A stretch of DNA of 64,000 nt from Thermoanaerobaculum sp964488355 (GTDB lineage: Bacteria > Acidobacteriota > Thermoanaerobaculia > Thermoanaerobaculales > Thermoanaerobaculaceae). The notes under the pieces were generated by a model. That model searched no databases and was not told where the DNA came from. It was given only the letters and a program-made list of their open reading frames with translations. The translations under genes were made by a program, and so were the position numbers. Below are positions 31,895-39,692 of this stretch, piece after piece; the first letter of the stretch is position 1; each line of letters opens with the position of its first letter. The stretch is taken from the NCBI GenBank assembly GCA_964488355.1, contig CAZAUJ010000003.1, forward strand, positions 122,639-186,638, written 5' to 3'.

Positions 31895-32802
31895 CGCTTA
31901 GCTGGCACTGGGTCTTGGCCCGCCTCCAGCTCCCGGCTGACTGCCAGGCTCACGGCCGCGTAATCTGCTTCCCCCAAACCTGCCGCCACCGTCTCGGCAA
32001 ACACGTGTTCCGTCGCCCGCAGCACGCCGGGGTCCAAGCCCAGCTCCTGGGCTAGCGCCGACACCAGGCGCACGTCCTTGAGCATGTGCCGGGCGGGGAA
32101 GTTCACGGGTATGAAACGGCGCTGGCGCATGGCTGGCAGCTTGCGGTCGAAGGTGGGTGCGTACAGGGCGCTTTGGCGAACGATCTGGGCAAACAGCTCC
32201 ACGTCCACGCCAGCCCGTTCCACCAGCCGCAGGCTGGTGGCGTAGGCCACGTTCAAAGCGGCAATGAGCTGGTTCAGAGCCAGTTTCAAGGCGGCAGCCT
32301 GACCTACCGGCCCTACGTAATGCAGCTCACGGGCAAGGCAGCGCAAAAGGGGTTCCAGCTCTTGAAAAAGGGCGGGGTCGCCGCCAGCCATCAGGATCAG
32401 CTCACCGGCCTCCGCCTCCCGCACCGAACCCAGCACCGGTGCTTCCAGGTACTGGGCGCCGGCTTGTCGAAGCTGCTGGGCCAGCTGTTGGCTTTCGCCG
32501 GGGCCGATGGTGCCCATCTGCAGCACCCTCTTGCCGGCAAGCTGTTCCCGCACGCCAGTCCCCTGCAGTGCCTGGTCGATAGCTGCCTTGTCTGCCAGCA
32601 TGAGCACCAGCAGGCTGGCTCCCTGAAGAGCTTTCGCGGGTGAGGGGACCACCACCGCTCCTTGCCGGGCCAAGGGCGAGGCCTTGTGCAGGGTTCGGTT
32701 CCACACGCGCATGGGGAAGCCGGCTGCCAAAAGCCGACCCGCCATGGGTTTTCCCATCAGTCCTGTGCCAAAAAAGGCCACACAGGGCTTCGCTTGGTTC
32801 AT
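31891..32802 (-). CDS. beta-hydroxyacid dehydrogenase (3-hydroxyisobutyrate dehydrogenase family)
   Basis: NAD(P)-dependent oxidoreductase of 303 aa. The N-terminal Rossmann loop is FFGTGLMGKPMAGRL, with a catalytic Lys in GQAAALKLALNQ and the conserved downstream Asn. Family members oxidise 3-hydroxyisobutyrate, tartronate semialdehyde or succinic semialdehyde (GLYR-type); the substrate is not evident. ATG 32802 follows AGGAGGGAGCC; a longer frame upstream lies within mobBA. It overlaps the MobB-MobA gene by four bases (ATGA), an odd functional pairing. Confidence 0.87.
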   Translation of the reverse strand: MNQAKPCVAFFGTGLMGKPMAGRLLAAGFPMRVWNRTLHKASPLARQGAVVVPSPAKALQGASLLVLMLADKAAIDQALQGTGVREQLAGKRVLQMGTIGPGESQQLAQQLRQAGAQYLEAPVLGSVREAEAGELILMAGGDPALFQELEPLLRCLARELHYVGPVGQAAALKLALNQLIAALNVAYATSLRLVERAGVDVELFAQIVRQSALYAPTFDRKLPAMRQRRFIPVNFPARHMLKDVRLVSALAQELGLDPGVLRATEHVFAETVAAGLGEADYAAVSLAVSRELEAGQDPVPAKR

Positions 32803-33857
32803 GGCTCCCTCCTGCGACCCTTGCCTAGGGCTCGCCTGGCCTGTTTCCACTCCTCAGGTGTGTTGACCGACAGCAGCGACCCCTCCAGCTCCCCAGGCAC
32901 CTCTGGGGTTGTTACCTTGGGGTGGTGTACCAGCTCCTTGGGACCTGCCCCTGCCCACCAACGCTCCTCGAGAAAGCCGCGCAGCTGCGGCGCCAGCAGC
33001 GCCGGCAGTGGCTCCAGCTGGCCGGAGGGGCGACGGGGCAACAGCCCCCAGATGCCCGGCTGCCAATGGCGTGTGAGCCAAGCCAACGTCTCCGCTTTTA
33101 GAGCTACCGCATCGGTGGGCAGAAACAGCCAGGCAGCGTGGGGGCTCCAGCGCAGAGCAGCCACCATCGCAGCCAGCGGCCCACCAGGGCCTGGAGGGTC
33201 GGGAAGCAAGGGGTAGGGCGGGCCATCAGCTGGGATCGGGCCTTGGCCCAGGTAAATCACAGGCGCTGCCTGCGTTGCTGCCACCTCGGTCACGCGGGCC
33301 AGCAGGCTCTTGCCGGCGAGGCGGAGGCCTTGCTTGGGCCGGCCCATGCGCCGGCTTTGTCCTCCCAGCAGGACGCCAATGTAGAGGGGTGGCTTTTGCA
33401 GGCGCAACTGTGTTTCCAGCAGGTCCTGCACCTGTGCCAGTCGCTCCTCTCCCCAGGGCAGGATGGCCAGCAGCTGCTCCAGGGGAGGCCGTTCAGACTG
33501 GTGCGGGTGCTCCAGCCAAACCTTGGGCAAGGGGGTATCTTTGTGCCCTTCCACGAGCACCAGGTCCACCTGGGAAGCCAGCTGAGCCAGAGCCCAGGGG
33601 AGGTCCAAAAGGGGCGAGGGGTGCCAGCGACCAAAGGTTTCGTTGGGGGCACGCAAGAGCACGTGCGCGCCCGCGCGAAACAGGCGGTCCGAGTCCTTGC
33701 CCTTTTGGTCCACCACCACTCCGTGGGCGTCGTGTTTGACCACGCCCACCTCCAGGCCCCGGGCTCGCAGGCGGGGCAGGAGCTGCGAGAGCAGCGTGGT
33801 TTTGCCCGCCCCCGAGTAGCCACAAACGGCGAGAACCGGCACGGAAAGACGCTGCAC
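32799..33857 (-). CDS. MobB-MobA fusion: molybdenum cofactor guanylylation
   Basis: Bifunctional protein of 352 aa. Residues 1-160 are MobB, a nucleotide-binding factor with Walker A CGYSGAGKTTLL and VVKHDAHGVVVDQKGKDS. Residues about 165-352 are MobA, which transfers GMP to molybdopterin, with GVLLGGQSRRMGRPKQGL and the FLPTDAVAL acidic motif. Bis-MGD is required by NapA. The start is GTG 33857 with -10 box TAGCGT seven bases upstream, like other leaderless genes here; a 113-codon upstream extension is low-complexity and antisense to the hemerythrin gene. MobA consensus MGxDK reads MGRPK. Confidence 0.88.
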   Translation of the reverse strand: MQRLSVPVLAVCGYSGAGKTTLLSQLLPRLRARGLEVGVVKHDAHGVVVDQKGKDSDRLFRAGAHVLLRAPNETFGRWHPSPLLDLPWALAQLASQVDLVLVEGHKDTPLPKVWLEHPHQSERPPLEQLLAILPWGEERLAQVQDLLETQLRLQKPPLYIGVLLGGQSRRMGRPKQGLRLAGKSLLARVTEVAATQAAPVIYLGQGPIPADGPPYPLLPDPPGPGGPLAAMVAALRWSPHAAWLFLPTDAVALKAETLAWLTRHWQPGIWGLLPRRPSGQLEPLPALLAPQLRGFLEERWWAGAGPKELVHHPKVTTPEVPGELEGSLLSVNTPEEWKQARRALGKGRRREP

Positions 33858-33864
33858 CCTATTG

Positions 33865-33870
33865 ACGCTA
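33865..33870 (-). promoter_or_regulatory. -10 box TAGCGT, leaderless start of mobBA
   Basis: TAGCGT reads leftward seven bases before GTG 33857. No ribosome site is present between. Confidence 0.4.
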
Positions 33871-33954
33871 GCACACCTGGCGGCCGGAGTGTTTTTGTCC
33901 TGGCGCAACGACGCGTGAAGGTGGCGGGCCGACCATGGCCACGGAGGCGAGACC

Positions 33955-34497
33955 ATGGGTCCGATACAAACCTTGATGCACGAGCACGACGTTATTCTCC
34001 TTGTGGCCCAAGCGGCCCGGAGGGAGGCAGCCCAGCTGCAGGCAGGTGGTCCCGTCAACCACGAGCGGGTGTCACAAATGCTCGATTTTGTGCGCACCTT
34101 TGCGGATGCCTGCCACCACGGAAAGGAGGAGGATCTCCTCTTCACGCGCCTGGAAGAAAAGGGATTTTCCCGGGCAATGGGGCCGGTGGCGGTCATGCTT
34201 TACGAGCACCAGCAGGGTCGCCAGTTCGTCCAGCAGGCAGCAGCTAACCTGTCGGCAGCCGCTGCCGGCGGCCGGCAGGCAGCCTTGCAGGTAGCTGCCG
34301 GTTTGGCTGGCTGGGCCGAGCTCATCGAGCAGCACATTTACAAGGAAAACAACGTGCTGTTCCCCATGGCTGAGCAGGTGCTGGATGCCAACGAAAAGGC
34401 TGAGCTGGCTTCTGCCTTTGACCAGGTCGAGCGCGAGCGCTTCGCCGAGGTCCACGAGCGCTACCACCAGCTGGCCCACCAGCTAACCCAGGGTTAA
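33955..34497 (+). CDS. hemerythrin-like (HHE) metal-binding protein
   Basis: Four-helix bundle protein of 180 aa in the hemerythrin/HHE family, binding a non-heme diiron (or O2/NO) site. The ligands are in MHEHDVI, ACHHGKEEDLLF, MLYEHQQGR and EQHIYKENNVLFP, so all four HHE helices are present. Similar proteins (YtfE, DnrN) repair iron-sulfur clusters under NO stress. Nitrate and nitrite respiration would produce NO, so a protective role fits this genome. ATG 33955 follows ACGGAGGCGAG. It is divergent from mobBA. Confidence 0.87.
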   Translation: MGPIQTLMHEHDVILLVAQAARREAAQLQAGGPVNHERVSQMLDFVRTFADACHHGKEEDLLFTRLEEKGFSRAMGPVAVMLYEHQQGRQFVQQAAANLSAAAAGGRQAALQVAAGLAGWAELIEQHIYKENNVLFPMAEQVLDANEKAELASAFDQVERERFAEVHERYHQLAHQLTQG

Positions 34498-34554
34498 GTG
34501 GGTTTTGGCAGCCCTGAGCGGCTGGGGGCCAAGCGGGCGGAGGAGAAAAGCGGG

Positions 34555-34574
34555 GAGCCTGCCGACTCAGGCTC
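34555..34574. other. 7-bp hairpin in the gap after the hemerythrin gene
   Basis: GAGCCTG-6-CAGGCTC sits in the 146-base gap between the convergent hemerythrin and transsulfuration genes. No T-run on either side; possibly a rho-assisted end. Nothing else is seen in the gap. Confidence 0.3.
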
Positions 34575-34643
34575 ACCCTTCGCCTGCTGCTGTTACTCGC
34601 CAGGGGTCCGTTGCCCCCCTCCGCCACGGGACGCGCAGGCCCC

Positions 34644-35783
34644 CTAAAGCTTGGCCAGTGCCTGCTCCAGGTCGGCCACCAGGTCCTCGGGGTCTTCCAC
34701 GCCGACGGACAGTCGCAAGAGGCCATCGCCGATCCCTAAACGCTCGCGCTCTTCTCTGGGCACCGAGGCGTGGGTCATGGTTGCGGGATGACAGACCAAG
34801 GATTCCACCCCTCCCAGTGATTCGGCCAGGGTGAACACCCGCAGAGCCTCTGCCACCTGGCGAGCGCGTCCTAGGCTTCCCAAGTCGAAGGCCACCATGG
34901 CACCAAAGCCCTTCTGTTGGCGGGCGGCCAGCTGGTGCTGCGGGTGGGAGGGGAGGCCAGGGTAGTACACGCGCAGCACCTTAGGGTGCTGGGCGAGAAA
35001 AGCGGCGACTCTACGGCCGCCCTCCTCGTGGGCAGCCATGCGCAGAGCCAGGGTGCGGATGCCGCGCAGCACCAGGTAGGCGTCGAACGGGCCCATGATG
35101 GCGCCAGCGGCGTTTTGAATGCGGTGCAGTTCCCCGCCCCAGCGAGGGTCCTTGGCAATCACCACGCCGCCCACCGCGTCCGAGTGGCCGTTGAGGTACT
35201 TGGTGGTGGAGTGAACCACCACGTCAGCTCCCAGCAGGAGCGGTTTTTGCAGCACGGGCGACAGGAAGGTGTTGTCCACCACCACTAACGCCCCCCGCTC
35301 ATGCGCTAGCTGGCTGGCCGCCGCCAGGTCTACCACCGCCATCAGCGGGTTGGTGGGCGACTCCAGGAAGAGCATTTTCGTTCTGGCGGTGAACGCCGCG
35401 GCCAAAGCGTCCAGATCGGTGGCGTCCACGAAGCTGACCGAAAGGCCATGGCGTTGGGTGATGGTGGTGAACAGCCGGTAGGTGCCCCCATAGAGGTTGT
35501 GGGCCGCGAGGATATGGTCCCCCGGCTGCAGCAGGTCGGTGATGGCGTCGATGGCCGCCATGCCCGAGGCGAAGGCGCAGGCATCTGTTCCCTCTTCCAG
35601 CTGCGCCACCGTCGTTTCCAGCGCGAGCCGAGTGGGGTTGGCCGTGCGGGAGTACTCAAAGCCGCGGTGCTGGCCAAAGGCCTGATAAGCGTAGGTGGAG
35701 GTGGCGTAAATAGGTGTGTTGACCGCGCCAGTGGTCGGCTCGGGGCCGGGCCCCGCGTGGACGCAAAGGGTTTTTTCCCTCAT
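34644..35783 (-). CDS. Cys/Met-metabolism PLP enzyme, probably cystathionine gamma-lyase
   Basis: PLP-dependent enzyme of 379 aa. The PLP lysine is in HSTTKYLNGHSDAVGG, with YSRTANPTRLALE and FASGMAAIDAI as family marks. The family includes gamma-synthase, gamma-lyase and beta-lyase, which cannot be told apart by eye. It is the downstream gene of a pair with a cysteine-synthase-like enzyme (ATGA overlap). That pairing is known for reverse transsulfuration (homocysteine to cystathionine to cysteine), so gamma-lyase is the preferred call. ATG 35783; the frame is open much further upstream but that part is antisense to the partner gene. Confidence 0.87.
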   Translation of the reverse strand: MREKTLCVHAGPGPEPTTGAVNTPIYATSTYAYQAFGQHRGFEYSRTANPTRLALETTVAQLEEGTDACAFASGMAAIDAITDLLQPGDHILAAHNLYGGTYRLFTTITQRHGLSVSFVDATDLDALAAAFTARTKMLFLESPTNPLMAVVDLAAASQLAHERGALVVVDNTFLSPVLQKPLLLGADVVVHSTTKYLNGHSDAVGGVVIAKDPRWGGELHRIQNAAGAIMGPFDAYLVLRGIRTLALRMAAHEEGGRRVAAFLAQHPKVLRVYYPGLPSHPQHQLAARQQKGFGAMVAFDLGSLGRARQVAEALRVFTLAESLGGVESLVCHPATMTHASVPREERERLGIGDGLLRLSVGVEDPEDLVADLEQALAKL

Positions 35784-36730
35784 GACGCCTCCGCGAAGAG
35801 TTCCAAAATGCTCTTGGAGAGGTAACGCTCGCAGGAATCGGGAATCACCGTCACCACCCGCTTGCCCGCCCCCAAGCGCTGGGCTACCCGCACGGCGGCA
35901 GCCACATTGGCTCCTGCCGAGGAACCCGCCAACACCCCGCACGCTCGCGCTAAGCGACGCACCATGGAAAAAGCTTCCGGGTCGGGGATCATCATCACCT
36001 CGTCGGCCAGCTGCCGATCCATAATGGGCGGCACCTCGTCCATGCCAATGCCCTCCACTAGGTGGTTCCCTGGCGGCCCCCCTCCCAACACCGAGCCCTC
36101 GGGTTCCACGGCCACCGCCCACAGGGAGGGGATGCGACGTTTAAGGTAACGAACCGCCCCCATGAAGGTACCGCCGGAGCCGCAACCCACAACCATGGCA
36201 TCTAACCGCCCACCCGTTTGCTGGTAGATCTCCGGTCCGGTGGTGAGCTCGTGCGTCTTGGGGTTGGCGGGGTTGGAAAACTGGTCCACGTAAACCGCGC
36301 CGGAGATGCTGGCGGCCAGCTCTCGCGCACGCGCTTGCGCCCCGGCCATACCCTGCTCTGTGGGCGTGATGACCACCTCGGCGCCCAAGGCGCGCATGAG
36401 CTTTTGCTTTTCCACCGAGTACTTCTCCGGCACCACCAGGATGACGCGGTAGCCCTTTCTCGCCCCCACCAAAGCCAAGCCGATGCCGGTGTTTCCCGCG
36501 GTAGCCTCCACGATCGTGCCGCCAGGCCGGAGGTGGCCTTCCTGCTCCGCGTGCAGCACCATCCCCAGGCCAATGCGGTCCTTCACCGACCCGCCTGGGT
36601 TGACGGTCTCCAACTTGGCCCAGATTTCCGCACCCCCATCTTCCAGTTCGGCCAAGCGCAGCAAGGGGGTTTGGCCAATAAGTTCCAGCACCGAAGATGC
36701 GACCCTCACGATGGCCTCCGAACGCGTCAT
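35780..36730 (-). CDS. cysteine synthase/cystathionine beta-synthase family PLP enzyme
   Basis: Fold-type II PLP enzyme of 316 aa. The PLP lysine is in NPGGSVKDRIGLGM, the substrate loop is EATAGNTGIGLAL and the phosphate-binding loop is GCGSGGTFMG. There is no CBS regulatory domain. O-acetylserine sulfhydrylase (CysK) and bacterial cystathionine beta-synthase share this architecture; the following gamma-lyase-like gene favours the latter. ATG 36730 is only 24 bases from the divergent methyltransferase start, and there is no ribosome site (TAGCTG seven bases upstream is a weak -10), so it may be leaderless. Confidence 0.87.
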   Translation of the reverse strand: MTRSEAIVRVASSVLELIGQTPLLRLAELEDGGAEIWAKLETVNPGGSVKDRIGLGMVLHAEQEGHLRPGGTIVEATAGNTGIGLALVGARKGYRVILVVPEKYSVEKQKLMRALGAEVVITPTEQGMAGAQARARELAASISGAVYVDQFSNPANPKTHELTTGPEIYQQTGGRLDAMVVGCGSGGTFMGAVRYLKRRIPSLWAVAVEPEGSVLGGGPPGNHLVEGIGMDEVPPIMDRQLADEVMMIPDPEAFSMVRRLARACGVLAGSSAGANVAAAVRVAQRLGAGKRVVTVIPDSCERYLSKSILELFAEAS

Positions 36731-36741
36731 ACTACACCAGC

Positions 36742-36747
36742 TACACT
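36742..36747 (+). promoter_or_regulatory. -10 box TACACT, leaderless start of the methyltransferase gene
   Basis: TACACT lies seven bases before GTG 36755 in a divergent gap of only 24 bases. Any -35 must lie inside the cysteine-synthase-like gene. Confidence 0.5.
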
Positions 36748-36754
36748 TTCCCTC

Positions 36755-37423
36755 GTGAGCTCCTTCCTCCGGTACCGCGATGCCTACCACCCCGACTGGG
36801 TGGTGCGGGCCTACGCCCTGGCGCCCCCCACGTTGCGCCGCCTCTTGGACGAGGAGTTGCAGTGGCTGGCCCAGCACCTTGCACCCCCGCTGGTGGAAGT
36901 GGGTTGCGGCGCCGGGCGCATCCTGGCGTCGCTGGACCTACCAGCTGGGCCAGTGGTCGGCATGGACCTGGTGGTGCGTTACCTGCTGGCGGCTCGCACC
37001 ATCCGCAAGAGGATCCGTTGGGTGGCAGGTGACGGCTTGGCGCCGCCGTTACGCCGAGGCTTTTGGCGCACGGTTATCTTTGCTCAGGCTACCTTGGGCT
37101 CCCTGGGGGGCCTGGCCATGCGCCAGCGCATGGTGGCTGCCTTGGAAGCCCTTGTGGCTGCTGGGGGTGCTCTTTTGGTGACCGCCTACGGCGCGCCCGC
37201 GCGGGACGCGCGGGAGGAGTGGTACCGCGCGCAGCAGGCGGCAGGGCTCTTGCCCCCCTTCGACGAGGCTAAGACCGGGGGCGGGACCTTTGCATTCGTC
37301 AACGGCTTCGTCAGCGAAGAGCTTTCTGTGGCAGATCTTGCGAGCTTGCGCCCGCGCGGTTTTATCGGCGAGGTGGAGAGCCTGCCAAGTGGGCTTCTAG
37401 CCGCCTGCTGGCGCCGCATGTAA
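36755..37423 (+). CDS. class I SAM-dependent methyltransferase
   Basis: Protein of 222 aa with a Rossmann methyltransferase core: motif I VEVGCGAGRILASLD, the acidic end of strand 2 in VVGMDLVVRYLLA and motif II-like RWVAGDGLAPPLRRG. The substrate is unknown; small-molecule methyltransferases look like this. The start is GTG 36755, set by the -10 box seven bases upstream; an in-frame extension of 179 codons is antisense to the neighbour. It is followed by an Omp85-type gene with its own promoter. Confidence 0.8.
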   Translation: MSSFLRYRDAYHPDWVVRAYALAPPTLRRLLDEELQWLAQHLAPPLVEVGCGAGRILASLDLPAGPVVGMDLVVRYLLAARTIRKRIRWVAGDGLAPPLRRGFWRTVIFAQATLGSLGGLAMRQRMVAALEALVAAGGALLVTAYGAPARDAREEWYRAQQAAGLLPPFDEAKTGGGTFAFVNGFVSEELSVADLASLRPRGFIGEVESLPSGLLAACWRRM

Positions 37424-37454
37424 CGCCCCTCACGGGCATTGCCAGGGCAGCCCG

Positions 37455-37460
37455 TACAAT
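37455..37460 (+). promoter_or_regulatory. -10 box TACAAT, leaderless start of the Omp85-type gene
   Basis: TACAAT lies seven bases before ATG 37468. The intervening GGAGGTG abuts the ATG with no spacer, too close to work as a normal ribosome site. Confidence 0.45.
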
Positions 37461-37467
37461 GGAGGTG

Positions 37468-39009
37468 ATGCTGGCGATGCTGGTGCTGTGGGCGGTAGCG
37501 TATTCGCCCCCAGAGGGTAGCCCGATTGTGGCCATCCGCGTGGTGCGGCAGGACGTTTTTGACCTGTCGAACCCGAAAACTACCTCCTGGCCTTACCGAA
37601 CCGCTAACGCCCTTCATGTGCTCACCCGCGAGCGCTTCATTCGCGGCCTCTTGCTCTTCCGCGAAGGGGATCCCTGGGACCCGCAGCTGGCCGCGGAAAG
37701 CGAACGCATCTTGCGGGCCAGGGGTTTTCTCAACCCGGTGCGCATTTACCCCCAGCCGGCGCCGGGAGGGGTTGAAGTGGTGGTGGAGACGAGGGACCAG
37801 TGGACCACCGAGCTAGCCATTAACTATGGCCGCCTGGGCCACAGGCAAAAGGCAGGCGTATCCCTTTCGGAGCAGAACTTTCTCGGCTGGGGCAAGACCG
37901 TGTTCCTGGATGCCCGGTCGGACGCCGAACGAGACTCCTTGACCTTTGGCTACAGCGACCCGCTGTTTTTGCGCCGTCGTTGGCGCTTGGAGCTGGCTCA
38001 TCGGGAAGCCTCCGATGGGACCGCCGACCAGTTCGGCTGCGAGTATCCGTTCTTTGCTTTGGCTACCCCTTGGGCAGGGGGTATCCGCTGGCAGCGCGCA
38101 TCGCAGGTGGAGTACCTCTGGGCCCAGGGCAAGAAAGCGGTGTCTGGGGAAACCCTGAAGCGGTCGCTGGAGGTTTGGCTGGGCACGCGGCTTCCCGGTG
38201 ACGGGCAGCGCACCAACCGCCTCATAGGCGGGCTGTTCGCCGAGCGGGCTGCTTACTCCCGATGGGCTTTTCTCAACAGCAATTTTTACCCTCAACCGGA
38301 GGACAGGGAGCTGGCCGGTGCCTTCCTCGGGTGGGAAAGCCAGAGCAGTGCCTGGCAGGTAGTCAGGGGGTTTCGCGGGTGGTGGCGGCAGGAGGACGTG
38401 CCCCTCGGTCCGAACCTCAGCCTGCGACTGGGAGCTTCCGCACCCCCCTTTGCCGGCGATCACTGGGTGTTCCCTTTTTCTGTGGGCTTGTTGCGGGCGG
38501 CCTGGCAGGCGCCCCGCTACTCCTGGTTAATGGCCAACGCCGATGGTCGGTGGGAACGAGGCCGTCTCTGGAACAGCCACCTGCGCCTGGAGGCGGGTAT
38601 GGCTTTTGTGGGCGATCGAGGGCTGCGAGTCCGGGCAGTGCTCGAGCGTGGCCTGCGCCTCGACCGGGACCAACAGCTCACCTTGGGGGCCAATACTGGC
38701 TTGCGCGGCTGGGACCCGGATACCTTTGACGGCACCTCCCGAGCCCTGGTGAACGTGGAATGGCGCCAGCGCCTTACGGGCGAGGTGCTTCACCTGGCGG
38801 TGCTCGGCGTCACGGTTTTTGCCGATGCGGGCAAGACCTGGGGGGCGCGGGTAGGCGCGGATACCGGCGGCTGGCGGAAAGATGTGGGTGTAGGCCTCCT
38901 GGTGGAAATCACCCGCGCCGCCATCTTGCGCGTGGTGCGCGTGGAGCTCGCCTACCCCGACCGCGGCAAGGGTCCTACCCTGCTGCTCACTGGTGTGTCG
39001 CTTTTCTGA
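37468..39009 (+). CDS. Omp85/BamA-like outer-membrane protein
   Basis: Exported protein of 513 aa. A short signal peptide (MLAMLVLWAVAYS) leads to one or two POTRA-like modules (residues about 20-115: RFIRGLLLFREGDPWD, LNPVRIYPQPAPGGVEVVVE). A beta-barrel follows with the Omp85 motif area GLRGWDPDTFDG and a C-terminal strand ending TGVSLF. It is shorter than BamA (about 800 aa) and has fewer POTRAs, so it is a variant such as a TamA-like or patatin-free barrel used for lipid or protein insertion. The second ATG (37468), not 37459, is chosen from the leaderless pattern. Its substrate is unknown. Confidence 0.8.
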   Translation: MLAMLVLWAVAYSPPEGSPIVAIRVVRQDVFDLSNPKTTSWPYRTANALHVLTRERFIRGLLLFREGDPWDPQLAAESERILRARGFLNPVRIYPQPAPGGVEVVVETRDQWTTELAINYGRLGHRQKAGVSLSEQNFLGWGKTVFLDARSDAERDSLTFGYSDPLFLRRRWRLELAHREASDGTADQFGCEYPFFALATPWAGGIRWQRASQVEYLWAQGKKAVSGETLKRSLEVWLGTRLPGDGQRTNRLIGGLFAERAAYSRWAFLNSNFYPQPEDRELAGAFLGWESQSSAWQVVRGFRGWWRQEDVPLGPNLSLRLGASAPPFAGDHWVFPFSVGLLRAAWQAPRYSWLMANADGRWERGRLWNSHLRLEAGMAFVGDRGLRVRAVLERGLRLDRDQQLTLGANTGLRGWDPDTFDGTSRALVNVEWRQRLTGEVLHLAVLGVTVFADAGKTWGARVGADTGGWRKDVGVGLLVEITRAAILRVVRVELAYPDRGKGPTLLLTGVSLF

Positions 39010-39015
39010 GGCCCG

Positions 39016-39576
39016 TCAGGCGCGGGAAACGTATTCCCCTGTGCGGGTGTCCACCACGATCTTGGTACCCGCCTCGATGAACATGGGCACTTGCACCACC
39101 ACCCCCGTCTCCAGCTTGGCGGGCTTGGAGCCACCCGCGGCGGTGGCGCCCTTCATTGGCGGCTCCGTTTCCACCACCGTGAGCACCACCGTGTTCGGCA
39201 ATTCCACGGAAACCGGGTTCCCCTCGTAAAAATCCACCGTCACCACCGTATCGGGCAGCAGGTAGGACAGCGCTTCTCCCAGCACCTCGTCCGAGAGAGT
39301 GACCTGCTCAAAGGTTTCCATGTTCATCAAGTGGTGGCCGCTGGTATCGGAGTAGAGGTACTGCATCTCGTGGGTATCCAGCGTTGCCTTCTCCACCCGG
39401 TCCTCGGAGCGGAACCGGTGCTCCAGCTGGTTCCCCGTCTTGAGGTTGCGGAGCTTGCACTGCACCATCCCGCGCCAATTGCCGGGGGTGATATGGACCA
39501 CGCTGAGCACGCGGTGGAGCTGGCCGTTGTGCACGATGATGTAGCCGGGCCGCAGTTCCGTAGCAACCAGCTGCAT
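39016..39576 (-). CDS. efp: translation elongation factor P
   Basis: Ribosome rescue factor of 186 aa easing polyproline stalling. All three domains (KOW-like, OB, OB C-terminal) are present; the end GTKIVVDTRTGEYVSRA is canonical. The modification loop usually reads PGKG with Lys34; here it reads TPGNWRGM (residues 30-37), one residue longer with no Lys, so the YjeA-EpmB lysylation route cannot apply. ATG 39576 follows GAAGGAGGTAGCTC. A leader hairpin and an extended -10 lie upstream. Several proteins in this window have polyproline stretches (such as the TonB-like one) that would need EF-P. Confidence 0.95.
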   Translation of the reverse strand: MQLVATELRPGYIIVHNGQLHRVLSVVHITPGNWRGMVQCKLRNLKTGNQLEHRFRSEDRVEKATLDTHEMQYLYSDTSGHHLMNMETFEQVTLSDEVLGEALSYLLPDTVVTVDFYEGNPVSVELPNTVVLTVVETEPPMKGATAAGGSKPAKLETGVVVQVPMFIEAGTKIVVDTRTGEYVSRA

Positions 39577-39594
39577 GAGCTACCTCCTTCGGGA

Positions 39595-39609
39595 GCGGCT
39601 GACAGCCGC
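39595..39609 (-). other. leader hairpin upstream of efp
   Basis: GCGGCT-3-AGCCGC reads in the efp 5' leader, about ten bases before the GGAGG ribosome site. It could influence translation. Confidence 0.4.
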
Positions 39610-39615
39610 AAAATC

Positions 39616-39621
39616 ATTTTA
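39616..39621 (-). promoter_or_regulatory. extended -10 (TGCTAAAAT) of efp
   Basis: TAAAAT preceded by TGC is an extended -10 element reading leftward, about 40 bases before ATG 39576. No -35 is needed with the TGn element. Confidence 0.55.
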
Positions 39622-39638
39622 GCAAACCCCAAACGGCC

Positions 39639-39667
39639 TTGCCTGGGGCGAGGGTTTCGTTTACAGT
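39639..39667 (+). promoter_or_regulatory. sigma70-like promoter TTGCCT-17-TACAGT of fabL
   Basis: TTGCCT (39639-39644) and TACAGT (39662-39667) are 17 apart; both match consensus in four of six positions. The start would be near 39674, with GGGGAGGAG before ATG 39693. Confidence 0.5.
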
Positions 39668-39692
39668 CTGCTGCCAGGGGAGGAGCGACAGC

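Noticed and set aside
31906..31922. TGGCAC-like sequence as a third sigma54 promoter
   Set aside because: The -12 element is missing at the right distance and the site is inside the end of the dehydrogenase gene.
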